The notes under the pieces are model-generated. The model was not told the DNA's origin, did not search any database, and saw only the letters and a list, made by a program, of their open reading frames with translations. The translations under genes were made by a program, and so were the position numbers. This document shows, piece after piece, positions 1-7,719 of a stretch of 64,000 bases of DNA; positions within the stretch are counted from its first letter, which is position 1, and the number at the start of each line of letters is the position of its first letter. The DNA is taken from assembly GCA_047602575.1 (NCBI GenBank), contig JASGGY010000003.1, forward strand, positions 1,218,743 through 1,282,742, written 5' to 3'. This DNA comes from UBA1366 sp047602575 (lineage in GTDB: Bacteria > Bacillota > Clostridia > Oscillospirales > Ruminococcaceae).

Positions 1-139
1 GAAAATGTGTTATGATGAATTTGTCGCTAAAAATCGCGCCGAATCGGTCGATTTTTTGGACAGTACCGTTTTTTGTACATAAGCCCCCTGCGCGGATACC
101 GGCACGGGGGTTCCAATAAAACAGCAACTCGAAGGGAGC

Positions 140-1492
140 GTGGAGATTTTGTCAGCGGGAAAGACACTCAAACAGCTGCTTGCAGCATGCTGCGCGGCGG
201 CGGTGGTGTGTGCGGTTTTTATCGGACCAGCACAGGAATGCGCACAACCCGTTCTGGTTTCGCAGGCGACGGATTTAGACGACAGCATCGCCGATTACCA
301 GCAGCAGCTCAATGATATCCAGAATCAGAAGGACGCGCTTGATGCGAAGATTTCCGATACGGAAAACGACCTTGCGAAGGAGCAGGAGAATCAGGATTAC
401 CTCACCCAGCGCATCCAGCTGACCGAGGATTCCATGACCATCTTAAACCAACAGGTTATTGATCTCGAGGATCGCATCGCGGATCTCGACACAAAGATTT
501 CTGACAACGAAGCCTCGATTGACACGCAGAAAGAAAACATCAACAAAAAGCTTGACGAATTCCGCCTGCGCCTGCGCACCATGTATGTGGCTGGGCAGGA
601 TTCCTACGCGGACATTGTGCTGGGGGCAAGTGACTTCTACGACGTGCTGATGCGTCTTGAACTTGTCAAGCGCGTAACCGGTCACGATGAGGAGCTTATC
701 ACCGGTCTGATTGATATGAAAAAACAGCTCGAAGCAACGCAGGTTCTGCTGGACGATCAGAAAACCGAAGTTGCCGCGGCGATGGCGGATTACACCACCC
801 AGCTCGGCACACTCAACGACCAGCAGGACGAGCTGGAGGGCTTATACGCTAAAAGTCTTGATAATCAGGAACGCCTCGGACAGCTGTCGGAGGAATACGC
901 CGACCAGCAGAGCGACCTCAACGACGACGAAGAAGACATCAGCGGAACGCTGACCGACCTGAAAGCAAAGCGCGCGCGCGAAAAGGCAGAGGAAGCGGCA
1001 AGAAAAGCCCGCGAAGCCGCCGCGGAAGCCGCACGTAAACGCGCCGAAGCCCAAGCCCAGCAAAACGGCGGCTCAGGCTCGACAACGCCCGACAAGGATT
1101 ATTCCAACGAGGTCAACCCGACCGGCGGTGTCGAAACCGTCATCGAATACGCAAAAACCATGGTCGGCGGCGCGTATGTCTGGGCGGCGGCAACCCAGCG
1201 CGCAAGCGACTGCTCCGGGCTGACGATGCTGTGCTACTCCCAGATCGGCATCTACCTGCCGCACAAAGCATCCCTGCAGGTCAACTACGGACGTTCCGTA
1301 AGCTTTGACGAAATGCAGCCGGGCGACTTGATTTTCTACGGCTACGGCTCATATTCCAGCGTATACCACGTGTCGCTCTACATAGGCAACGGAAAAATCA
1401 TCCATGCCGCCGATTACAGCGTGGGCATCATCGTTTCCAACGCCACCATGAGCTACAACAACATCGTGGCAATCAAACGGCTGGTGGATTAA
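140..1492 (+). CDS. Secreted coiled-coil NlpC/P60 peptidoglycan hydrolase
   Basis: A secreted cell-wall hydrolase of the CwlO/PcsB/SagA type, expected to cut peptide cross-links of peptidoglycan. The GTG start at 140 follows GAAGGGA. Residues 1-40 form a signal peptide. About 45-290 are heptad-rich coiled coil ending in an Ala/Glu/Arg stretch, followed by a Gly/Ser/Thr linker. About 330-450 are the NlpC/P60 domain with the catalytic Cys in SDCSGL, the His in YHVSLYIG and a third polar residue in IHAAD. The coiled coil plus C-terminal NlpC/P60 layout is usual for FtsEX-controlled hydrolases, but no ftsEX is in the window. The gene is monocistronic, with a terminator directly downstream. Family assignment is firm; bond specificity is inferred. 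Confidence 0.9.
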   Translation: MEILSAGKTLKQLLAACCAAAVVCAVFIGPAQECAQPVLVSQATDLDDSIADYQQQLNDIQNQKDALDAKISDTENDLAKEQENQDYLTQRIQLTEDSMTILNQQVIDLEDRIADLDTKISDNEASIDTQKENINKKLDEFRLRLRTMYVAGQDSYADIVLGASDFYDVLMRLELVKRVTGHDEELITGLIDMKKQLEATQVLLDDQKTEVAAAMADYTTQLGTLNDQQDELEGLYAKSLDNQERLGQLSEEYADQQSDLNDDEEDISGTLTDLKAKRAREKAEEAARKAREAAAEAARKRAEAQAQQNGGSGSTTPDKDYSNEVNPTGGVETVIEYAKTMVGGAYVWAAATQRASDCSGLTMLCYSQIGIYLPHKASLQVNYGRSVSFDEMQPGDLIFYGYGSYSSVYHVSLYIGNGKIIHAADYSVGIIVSNATMSYNNIVAIKRLVD

Positions 1493-1498
1493 TAAAAA

Positions 1499-1530
1499 CA
1501 AAAGCAGGACGCGAAAGTCCTGCTTTTATT
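1499..1530 (+). terminator. Intrinsic terminator of the NlpC/P60 gene
   Basis: AAAGCAGGAC, a GCGAAA loop and GTCCTGCTTTT form a strong GC hairpin with a T-run, seven bases after the stop codon. Confidence 0.9.
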
Positions 1531-1548
1531 TGTAGATAAACCCTTTCC

Positions 1549-1622
1549 CAAGGGGGACTTTGCCCCCTCTGGACTCCCTTACCAAAGGGGGCATGCCCCC
1601 TTTGGTAACCCGTTGTTTTTGG
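1549..1622 (+). repeat. Dispersed palindromic 3' element, copy A
   Basis: Contains the half-site CCAAAGGGGG, then CATG, then its exact complement, followed by TAACCCGTTGTTTTT. An imperfect GGGGGACTTTGCCCCC hairpin precedes it. The same core recurs near 39.5, 47.0 and 50.9 kb, each time in this orientation and downstream of a plus-strand gene. It could act as an extra terminator or mRNA 3' end stabiliser, or be a mobile REP-like element. Confidence 0.8.
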
Positions 1623-1741
1623 GATTATACTTTTCTTTATTTAGCAGCTTTATTTTTGAGCTGCTGCTTTGTGATTCTTGTAGTGCATTCGGGAAATGAG
1701 CAAAAACTTTTTCATTTAAAATCTGGTTCATTTTGCAACTG

Positions 1742-2432
1742 TTACAGTATCACCAGTGCTGTGAAGATTGAAAAATAGTGGAACACCGACCCTGCCACCG
1801 TGAACAGATGCCAGACGGAATGAAAGTATTTAAACTTCTTTGAGCACATAGAACACCACGCCCACCATATAAAACGCGCCGCCCACCAGCAGGAATACCA
1901 GCGAAATGCTTGGCATTGTTTCGCGCATGGGCTTGATGGCGATGAAAATCACCCAGCCCATCAGGATATAGCAGACCACCGACGGCTTGCGGAATTTCTC
2001 GAGATTGATGCTGTTGAGCACAATCCCCAGCGCCGCCGAACCCCACACAACGCCGAACAGCGTCCAGCCCATGCCGCCGCGCAGGGGAACAAGCGTAAAC
2101 GGTGTGTAGGTTCCCGCAATGAGGAAGAAGATGGTGTTGTGATCCATCACGCGGAAAAACGCCTTCGCACGGCGGTGGGTAATCGCGTGGTAGAGCGTGG
2201 ACATGGTGTAGAGAATAATGAGCGACGCCCCGTAAATCGCAACGCTCACCACCGCCCAGGCATCCGCGTAAATCGCGCAGAACACAAGCAGCACGACCGT
2301 GCCCACAATGGCAAGCAAGCCCCCCGTTCCGTGCGAAACGGCGTTGAAAATTTCTTCGCCCAGCGTATAACGGGGCGGCGTTTTTTGATTCTCCTCCGGC
2401 AAAATTCCCCATTCCTTTCTGTTGTGATTCAT
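1742..2432 (-). pseudogene. Haemolysin III / PAQR-family membrane protein, one-base frameshift near the 3' end
   Basis: A seven-helix PAQR/YqfA-type inner-membrane protein. The main frame (stop at 1830-1832) carries the family hallmarks: TLYHAITHRR after the second helix and the DHNTIFFLIAGTYTPF block. It ends abruptly after FYVLKEV. In the next frame the missing C-terminus is intact: KYFHSVWHLF, TVAGSVFHYF, ending at TAA 1742-1744. That part holds the HxxxH pair of the PAQR metal site. The join is at GTT-T-AAA (about 1829-1835), consistent with one extra T. Start is uncertain: ATG at 2432, or a TTG about nine codons later behind AAAGGAA. It may be a true pseudogene, a sequencing indel or, less likely, programmed frameshifting. 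Confidence 0.85.
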
Positions 2433-2519
2433 TCCATTGTACCGCTTTGCGCGGAGAATGTCAAGCAAATTACGCCCCTTCGGAAATTCATTTACGCGAA
2501 TTTCTTAGGGGGCGCAATC

Positions 2520-3263
2520 TCAGAGCCGTTCGACAAACAGTGTTCCGGAAAGCACGGTGCAAGCGCATTCCGGCACAATCGTGATCCGTTTGGGTGCATC
2601 GCAGGCGCATACGCACACGGCTTGCGCACAAACAGTCAGGCGCGCGTCCGGCGCTGCGCAATATCCATAGGCGGTGAACAGCGTTTCCTGCCGCCCGTCG
2701 GAAAGCGCGCACAGGCGCACGGCGACCTCGCCCGCGCACGATGCCGCCACGTTCAGGGAAAAATGCACCGCCGCGCAGCCCTTTGCGCAGAGCAGGATGC
2801 TTCGTCCGTCACAGGCAAGCTCGGCCGCGCAGTCTGCGCAGCCGCACGGCTTCCACATCACGCCGCGCCCCGCGGTGAAACATTCCCCCCGCGCGGTGAA
2901 ATACGACCGGCAGCATCCGCAGCCCGCAGCGCCGGTTGCTCCCGTTGCTCCGGTAGCTCCTGTCGCTCCCGTTGCGCCGCCGCACGCACTCAGTGCGGCT
3001 TCCATCTTTGTTTTCAGCAGGAGCTGGCTGTTCACCACCGCGTCGAGCGTACATTTGACGCTGCGGTTGACCTCCAGCACCTCCCGCACATCCGCATCCG
3101 CCCCCTGTGCGCAGCGCTTCGCCAGAACAAACTGAATCTTCTCGCCCTCCGCGTTGAGGATATGGCTCAGCGCCAATTCCTCCGCGGCAATCGACGCTAA
3201 AATCATGTTCAGCGCATCCTCGCGCCCGAATTCAGGCGGCTTTGGAAAAGTCGGCATCGACAC
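2520..3263 (-). CDS. Cysteine-rich collagen-like (BclA-type) surface protein
   Basis: Third of three tandem paralogues. Residues 1-100 share the N-terminal domain of its neighbours (ASIAAEELALSHILNAEGEK), followed by a very short collagen stretch of five GAT triplets. Unlike the others, the last 140 residues are packed with about 19 cysteines, many as CxC or CC, and lack the hydrophobic BclA C-terminal core motifs. Such proteins usually decorate the spore exosporium or cell surface. The Cys content suggests disulphide cross-linking, like cysteine-rich spore-coat proteins, which is inference. The ORF is 247 aa, starts with ATG and ends in TGA, and lies 29 bp downstream of the second paralogue. 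Confidence 0.7.
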   Translation of the reverse strand: MSMPTFPKPPEFGREDALNMILASIAAEELALSHILNAEGEKIQFVLAKRCAQGADADVREVLEVNRSVKCTLDAVVNSQLLLKTKMEAALSACGGATGATGATGATGATGAAGCGCCRSYFTARGECFTAGRGVMWKPCGCADCAAELACDGRSILLCAKGCAAVHFSLNVAASCAGEVAVRLCALSDGRQETLFTAYGYCAAPDARLTVCAQAVCVCACDAPKRITIVPECACTVLSGTLFVERL

Positions 3264-3292
3264 CGCGTCATCCCTCCTTGCGCGGCAGGCGG

Positions 3293-4159
3293 TCAGTTAA
3301 GCCGCACGATCATCAGCGACGCGCCGCACGTGCCGTTGAGCAGCGTCGCCGCACCCACCAGCAGCGGTGCGAACATCTGCAGCGAAACCGTGGTGTTCGC
3401 GGAAAGCGTCAGCTCCACCTCGTTGGTGTAATTCGACAGGTTTACAAGCGGCAGCACTGTACCTTGCGTCAGCGCAGTGCCGTTGATCATCAGCCGCGCG
3501 CCGAGCAGCAGCGCCGCTGTGGTGTTGATGTGATAAGAAATACGGTAACGCCCGGCGTTGGCGATGGTGAAAATCGTACTCGCGCCGTTGACGGTGATGT
3601 CGGTCGAAAGAATCTGGTAATTCGGCAGCGGGATGGGCGTTCCCGCCACAAGCACCGTGATCACAGGGCCTTGGATGTTGCAGGCAAACCCCGCGGACGC
3701 GGTGATGTTCGGTCCGGGCAGACCCGGCGCGCCGGTTGCACCCACAGCACCGATTGCGCCCGCTGCGCCGGCAGCGCCCGCAGCACCCGCAGGACCTGTC
3801 ACGCCCGTCGGTCCGGTGTCAGGGCCGGTCGGACCGGTCGCACCCGTTGCGCCCGTCGCGCCGCGGATGACGGGCGCATTCGCCGCCGCAAGCAGCTTTG
3901 CGTTGAGCAGGCTGTTGCTTTGCGCCGTACTGTCGAGCACGCTGCGCACGCTTTCGTTTGCGTCAAGAATCTGCTGTAAATTCGGGTGGTCGCCCACAAG
4001 CCCCGCAAGCGTTCCCACAAGAAACTGGAGCTTTTCCCCCTCCGCGTTGAGAACATGGCTTAAGCCGAGTTCCTCCGATGCGATGGAAGAAATGAGCATA
4101 TTGACCGCGTCCGATCTGGAGATGTCCGGCATATCTGCCGGATAGGAAGGCATCGACAT
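3293..4159 (-). CDS. Collagen-like BclA-type spore/surface glycoprotein
   Basis: 288 aa. The N-terminal helical domain (about 1-100; ISSIASEELGLSHVLNAEGEK) is shared by all three paralogues. A collagen region of Gly-X-Y triplets (about 110-165: GAT, GPT, GAA) follows. A C-terminal BclA/C1q-like trimer domain (about 170-288) contains ISYHINT and ends in GASLMIVRLN. The fold expected is a trimeric stalk with a globular head, typically on exosporium or vegetative surface, often glycosylated on the Thr of GXT. It sits 13 bp downstream of the first paralogue, so they are probably co-transcribed. No secretion signal is visible, as usual for exosporium proteins made in the mother cell. Confidence 0.8.
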   Translation of the reverse strand: MSMPSYPADMPDISRSDAVNMLISSIASEELGLSHVLNAEGEKLQFLVGTLAGLVGDHPNLQQILDANESVRSVLDSTAQSNSLLNAKLLAAANAPVIRGATGATGATGPTGPDTGPTGVTGPAGAAGAAGAAGAIGAVGATGAPGLPGPNITASAGFACNIQGPVITVLVAGTPIPLPNYQILSTDITVNGASTIFTIANAGRYRISYHINTTAALLLGARLMINGTALTQGTVLPLVNLSNYTNEVELTLSANTTVSLQMFAPLLVGAATLLNGTCGASLMIVRLN

Positions 4160-4172
4160 GGCGTTCCCCCTC

Positions 4173-5030
4173 CTAACTCAGCCGCATGATCATCAGCGAT
4201 GCGCCCGCGCTGCTTCCCAGCAAAAGCGCCGCACCCACCAGACCGTAAAGTTGGAGGACAACCGTGGTGTTGGCGGGCAGATCCAGGATGGTTTCGTTGG
4301 CATACGACGACAAGCTCAGCAGCGGCAGAACGGAAGTCGGTACGCTTGCCATACCGTTGACGAGTAGGCGCGTTCCCATGACCACGGCAACCTGTGTGTT
4401 CACGTGATAGGACAAACGGTAGCGCCCCGCCGGCGCGACGGTGAAGGTTGTGTTTCCGGCATCCACCGTAATGCCCGCCGGCAGAATCTGCGCGTTCGGC
4501 AGTGGAACAGAAACGCCCCCCGCCGTTACGGTAATCGAAGCGCCCGTGGTGTTGGCGGCATACGCCGTCGTGGCGGTGATGGTCGTGCCGTCCGCTCCGG
4601 TGGCGCCGGTCGCACCGGTTGCGCCCGTAGCGCCGGTTGCGCCCGTAGCGCCGGTCGGTCCGGTTGCGCCGGCAGGTCCGGTCGGCCCGCCCGGGTCGCC
4701 CGCCGCGCCGGTTGCGCCGGTAGCACCCGTCGCGCCGGTCATTTCAGACGACGCAAGCGCGTTCTGCATTTTTGACCGGAAGAACATCTGGTTCTGCGCA
4801 ACGCTTTCTAACGTCGCGCGGACACTGTCGTTCGCCGCAAGCACGTCCGAAACGGTTGCGGGCGGCCCGCTGATGCCCGGCAGCGTGCCGAAAATATATT
4901 GAAGCTTTTCACCCTCAGTATTGATGATGTGGCTTAACCCCAGCTCCTCCATGGCGATCGAGGCTAAAATCTGGTTGACCGCATCATCCCGGGTGATTTC
5001 CGGAAAATCCGGAAACCTTGGCTGTGACAT
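4173..5030 (-). CDS. Collagen-like BclA-type spore/surface glycoprotein, first of three
   Basis: 285 aa and the first gene of the triplet. Domain order: N-terminal helical domain 1-95 (LASIAMEELGLSHIINTEGEK), collagen Gly-X-Y region about 100-155 dominated by GAT triplets, then a BclA-like head (YRLSYHVNT, ANTTVVLQLYG, GASLMIMRLS). It is close to the second paralogue throughout, so the pair arose by tandem duplication, while the third gene has replaced its head with Cys-rich sequence. The RBS GAGAGGA lies upstream of the ATG. The gene ends in TAG, a stop that pyrrolysine-tRNA could in principle read through. A sporulation-type -10 element may lie upstream. Confidence 0.8.
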   Translation of the reverse strand: MSQPRFPDFPEITRDDAVNQILASIAMEELGLSHIINTEGEKLQYIFGTLPGISGPPATVSDVLAANDSVRATLESVAQNQMFFRSKMQNALASSEMTGATGATGATGAAGDPGGPTGPAGATGPTGATGATGATGATGATGATGADGTTITATTAYAANTTGASITVTAGGVSVPLPNAQILPAGITVDAGNTTFTVAPAGRYRLSYHVNTQVAVVMGTRLLVNGMASVPTSVLPLLSLSSYANETILDLPANTTVVLQLYGLVGAALLLGSSAGASLMIMRLS

Positions 5031-5080
5031 ACGAAATCAATTCCTCTCGTTTATGGTGATTGGCGCAGTGCGCCTTTTTC

Positions 5081-5105
5081 ATTCTATGCACAAGGGAGGG
5101 ATGGT
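5081..5105 (-). promoter_or_regulatory. Possible sporulation-type (sigma-E/K) promoter for the collagen genes
   Basis: On the minus strand CATAGAAT (5081-5088) resembles the CATAnnnT -10 of mother-cell sigma factors, with a CAC-containing -35 region about 16 bases upstream. No sigma-A promoter is evident here. The match is weak and rests partly on the spore-coat-like nature of the genes. Confidence 0.3.
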
Positions 5106-5154
5106 GTGCGCATTCGACAACATTCGGCAACAGCAGGTTTACGCGCAGAAAAGG

Positions 5155-5188
5155 AAAACGGCAGACCTGCAAAGATCCGCCGTTTTTG
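5155..5188. terminator. Bidirectional terminator between the tandem GNAT and collagen genes
   Basis: AAAACGGCAGA and its complement ending CCGTTTTTG form a hairpin with an A-run on one side and a T-run on the other. It lies 13 bases after the minus-strand GNAT stop codon. Confidence 0.75.
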
Positions 5189-5200
5189 TTCAATAAATCT

Positions 5201-6169
5201 TTAAAGCTCCATCCGGAACAACGCCGCGTCCTCCGGAAAATCCAGCCCGGTAAATTGAACGGGCGCATTTGTTTTCACAAACCCCAGCTTTATGAAAAGT
5301 GCCGCGGACGCGGTGTTTTCCCGCTCCACACAGGCGCAGACGCATTCCCCGCCGCTCGCCTTACGCCGGAGCGCATCCAGTCCCCGTCCGACGAGTGTAC
5401 AAGCGATGCCGCGCCGTCGAAAATCCGATGCGACGCGCAGGTCGCTGAGCAGCCAGCGCAGGGGATGATCCTCGTCCGGAACAAGCCGCACCGCTCCCAC
5501 CACTTGTTCGCCGCAAAGCGCTGTCACGGTAAAGCCCCGCGCTTCTGCCAGCGCCGACGGGCAAAGCTTTTTCATGAAATGCAAAAGCACCGCCGGATTT
5601 CCGCCGGTGTCATGCCCGTTCAGCGCGGCAATCCGCAGGCGGGTTTCGTCGTCCAGCGGGGAAGCCGCGTCAAAGAGCTGATACCGCACGGCGTTTTTGT
5701 CCGCAAACAGCGCGTCGGCGGCATAGAGCTTCGTCGGTCTGCCCCACGAAAACCGCGCCAGTCCGATTTCTAAAAAGCCGTACCGCTCGTAATAACCGAT
5801 GTGGTCGGTGGTCAGATAAACCTTGTCATACCCCAGCGCACCGGCTTCATACCGAGCGTGGGTCAACAGCAGCTCCCCGAACCCCCAACCACCCCGCCGC
5901 GACGCATCCACAAACAGCGTGGTAATCCACGGCGTCCGCCCGCCCGTGTCCTCAAGAACGCCTTCCTTGGCAGAAAGCTGATAAAACCCGATCAGCGTTT
6001 CCCCATGGAACATCAGCCAGGTGGCGGGCAGCCCGTTTTCCGCGCAAAGGCTTTCCTTTAACACGCGGGCGAAGTAATCTGAAGCCACGCTCCAGCTTTT
6101 CCGGCAATATGTGTTTGCGCATTCCGTAAGCGATGGGTGTTCCCGAATTGATAAAATTTTTACTACCAT
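5201..6169 (-). CDS. Tandem GNAT acetyltransferase (two domains)
   Basis: 322 aa from ATG 6169. Two GNAT folds are joined head to tail. The first (about 20-150) has WITTLFVDASRRGGWGFGELLL, with an acetyl-CoA loop of the form RxGxGFGxxLL, and ends YYERYGFLEIG. The second (about 165-322) has LLSDLRVASDFRRRGIACTLV (R/Q-x-x-G-x-A loop) and ALFIKLGFVKTN. Each could acetylate a small amine or peptide; the substrate is unknown. Open frame continues upstream of 6169, but that part runs through a hairpin terminator and structured leader, so I reject it as coding. The gene has its own sigma-A promoter and is monocistronic. Confidence 0.8.
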   Translation of the reverse strand: MVVKILSIREHPSLTECANTYCRKSWSVASDYFARVLKESLCAENGLPATWLMFHGETLIGFYQLSAKEGVLEDTGGRTPWITTLFVDASRRGGWGFGELLLTHARYEAGALGYDKVYLTTDHIGYYERYGFLEIGLARFSWGRPTKLYAADALFADKNAVRYQLFDAASPLDDETRLRIAALNGHDTGGNPAVLLHFMKKLCPSALAEARGFTVTALCGEQVVGAVRLVPDEDHPLRWLLSDLRVASDFRRRGIACTLVGRGLDALRRKASGGECVCACVERENTASAALFIKLGFVKTNAPVQFTGLDFPEDAALFRMEL

Positions 6170-6193
6170 GAATCCTGCTTTCCGCAGCCCGAC

Positions 6194-6221
6194 AAAAAAA
6201 GTGCCCCCGAAACGGGAACAC
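6194..6221 (-). terminator. Leader terminator upstream of the tandem GNAT
   Basis: On the minus strand GTGTTCCC, loop GTTTC and GGGGGCAC pair over eight bases (two G-U pairs) and are followed by seven T residues. It lies between the promoter (6369-6397) and the start codon (6169), so it would cut the transcript before the gene unless prevented. Confidence 0.75.
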
Positions 6222-6315
6222 TTGATCTCATCATTCTGTTTGCGTCCGCAGTCAGGCTGCGCATCCGCACCGATGCTCTGGTGCGGCGGACGGTAAGCGA
6301 ATGATCGATGTTCCG
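6222..6315 (-). promoter_or_regulatory. Structured 5' leader, candidate riboregulator of unknown class
   Basis: On the transcript an outer stem ATCATTC/GAATGAT encloses GTCCGC/GCGGAC, a hairpin CGCACC/GGTGCG and a small GCAG/CTGC hairpin. This nested set sits directly before an intrinsic terminator, the arrangement of attenuators and riboswitches. It does not match the T-box, SAM, cobalamin, c-di-GMP or fluoride consensus features I know. The ligand, if any, is unknown. Confidence 0.5.
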
Positions 6316-6368
6316 GCTTCGTGTTGCGTACCCATATCATTCACCTGCCTTTCTGTGTGATGTTTAAA

Positions 6369-6397
6369 ATTATACCATACCGGTGCGGGGCTGTCAA
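6369..6397 (-). promoter_or_regulatory. Sigma-A promoter of the tandem GNAT (repeat copy 1)
   Basis: Perfect TTGACA and TATAAT hexamers with a 17-bp spacer on the minus strand. The 33 bp at 6369-6401 are identical to 6952-6984. Confidence 0.9.
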
Positions 6398-6561
6398 GTG
6401 CGGATACGGCGAATTAATTATTCCGAACTTCACACAGAAACAACCCAAACACATGCTTTCTATCTTCTTCCGTTTCGAGTATACAGAAAAGGCATACCAC
6501 GAATGGCTTGTCCGTGATGTGCCCTGAAGCAGAATTTCAAGAAAATCTCACCGTGAAGCAT

Positions 6562-6870
6562 TTATAACCAGGGAAATGTGTTGATCCAGTGATTCAGCCA
6601 GTAAAGGAAACCCGCATATGGAATGATGCTGATTAAAAGATACGTCGCCGAATCAAACAACTTGCGATAAAGACTTCGATAAACCTTTCGGTTGAGCATG
6701 AATACTGACAGAACGATCAGCAGCAGCGACAGAATAGTGAGATTTCGTTCGGCATCTCCGGACGCGACTGTTTGGATGAACCACCCCGATAACATCCATA
6801 CTATTAACGCGGCAAATAAAACAATTGCGTTCCCCAAGAGCAGCGCGCCTGCGAAAACTGCTTTTTTCAT
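6562..6870 (-). CDS. Small membrane protein of unknown function
   Basis: 102 aa. Hydrophobic segments at about 3-32, 44-60 and 76-95 suggest three membrane helices separated by short charged loops (GDAERN; NRKVYRSLYRK). I do not recognise a family. It is transcribed alone from a promoter (6952-6980) identical to that of the downstream tandem-GNAT gene, which suggests the two are co-expressed or arose with a duplicated promoter cassette. No enzyme motif is visible. Confidence 0.6.
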   Translation of the reverse strand: MKKAVFAGALLLGNAIVLFAALIVWMLSGWFIQTVASGDAERNLTILSLLLIVLSVFMLNRKVYRSLYRKLFDSATYLLISIIPYAGFLYWLNHWINTFPWL

Positions 6871-6951
6871 CGGTCAACCCCCGGCAGCAGATGCTTTCGC
6901 CTGCTGCGTATCCGGTTTCGTCCAACAGCGCCGCAGGCTTTGCTTGCAGCC

Positions 6952-6980
6952 ATTATACCATACCGGTGCGGGGCTGTCAA
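6952..6980 (-). promoter_or_regulatory. Sigma-A promoter of the small membrane protein gene (repeat copy 2)
   Basis: Same TTGACA-17-TATAAT promoter as at 6369-6397. Identity extends over 33 bp including the whole spacer, so it is a duplicated element and not convergence on consensus. Confidence 0.9.
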
Positions 6981-7055
6981 GTGCTAAGACGGACAATTCC
7001 CCGGCGGTTATAAAACATCATCCGCCGTCTGATCATCCAATTTTTTCATCGGCGC

Positions 7056-7084
7056 TTGACTTTTGCGCATTGCGATTGTATAAT
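7056..7084 (+). promoter_or_regulatory. Sigma-A promoter of the lipoprotein-like gene
   Basis: TTGACT, 17-bp spacer, TATAAT. It lies about 70 bp upstream of the start codon at 7158. Confidence 0.85.
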
Positions 7085-7157
7085 CTGAATAGATACCTGA
7101 TTTTCCCGCGGCGTGCCGGTTACAACACTTTTCAACTTATATGATGGAGGACAGAGT

Positions 7158-7643
7158 ATGAAAATTAAAAAATTGCTGACCGTTGCCCTTGCCGGAGTGC
7201 TGGTGTGCGCGATGGGTACCGCCTGCGACAAAAAGGACAAGAACAGCGACGGCGATTATGTCAGCTCCAAAATGCTGGAGGGCGCGAATACCACTGCACA
7301 AGGTGTTTACAACAGTGCAAAGAACTATTGCGCCCAAATGTTAAGCAACGACGCGGACGTTCCCGCAGGTGTTTATGCCTGGATCGACGGAGATAGCACC
7401 GCTCCCGCCGGCGGCGACGCGGTCGTGGAGGCAATCGAGGACTCGCTTGGCAGCGAATATAAGAATGCCGACTGGGCTGTAATGATTGAAGATGGCGATA
7501 AAACGGCTTCTGCCGTTTACGCGTCAAATGAAACCACGCTTTGTGTCGGAAGTTATCCGACCGGAGCAGAAGAAGTGAGCGAAAAAAGCATGGGTGATAT
7601 GACCACAAGCGAGCTGACCGCACTTTTAAATGAGCGCAGTTGA
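7158..7643 (+). CDS. Secreted or lipid-anchored protein of unknown function
   Basis: 161 aa. ATG 7158 follows GGAGGACAGAGT. The leader MKIKKLLTVALAGVLVCAMG ends in GTAC, a weak lipobox with Cys as possible lipid site, followed by a charged Lys/Asp linker. The mature part (about 35-161) is acidic, with NTTAQGVYNSAKNYCAQM and a repeated Ala/Asp pattern. It vaguely resembles the C-terminal part of pilin-like Ruminococcaceae proteins, but I cannot name a family. It is monocistronic with its own promoter and terminator. Confidence 0.7.
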   Translation: MKIKKLLTVALAGVLVCAMGTACDKKDKNSDGDYVSSKMLEGANTTAQGVYNSAKNYCAQMLSNDADVPAGVYAWIDGDSTAPAGGDAVVEAIEDSLGSEYKNADWAVMIEDGDKTASAVYASNETTLCVGSYPTGAEEVSEKSMGDMTTSELTALLNERS

Positions 7644-7669
7644 CCGCACGCAGAATGTTGAGAACAACA

Positions 7670-7702
7670 AGCTCCCGCTTTTTCTGAGCGGGAGCTTTTC
7701 AT
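7670..7702 (+). terminator. Terminator of the lipoprotein-like gene
   Basis: AGCTCCCGCT, short loop and AGCGGGAGCT followed by TTTTC: a ten-pair hairpin. Confidence 0.9.
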
Positions 7703-7719
7703 ATTTATGTTCGGAGCAC

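Noticed and set aside
2139..3200. Long plus-strand ORF opposite the haemolysin and collagen genes
   Set aside because: It is the antisense shadow of GC-rich genes, is Arg/His-rich and has no ribosome site.
3740..4740. CRISPR-like or satellite repeats
   Set aside because: The short GC-rich repeats are Gly-X-Y triplets inside coding sequence (collagen region) and lack spacer/repeat structure.
6222..6340. N-terminal extension of the tandem GNAT
   Set aside because: The open frame there crosses a terminator hairpin and the structured leader and has no protein similarity; the ATG at 6169 has a ribosome site and lines up with the GNAT fold.
6222..6360. T-box leader
   Set aside because: No T-box sequence (TGGNACCGCG) or specifier loop is visible.
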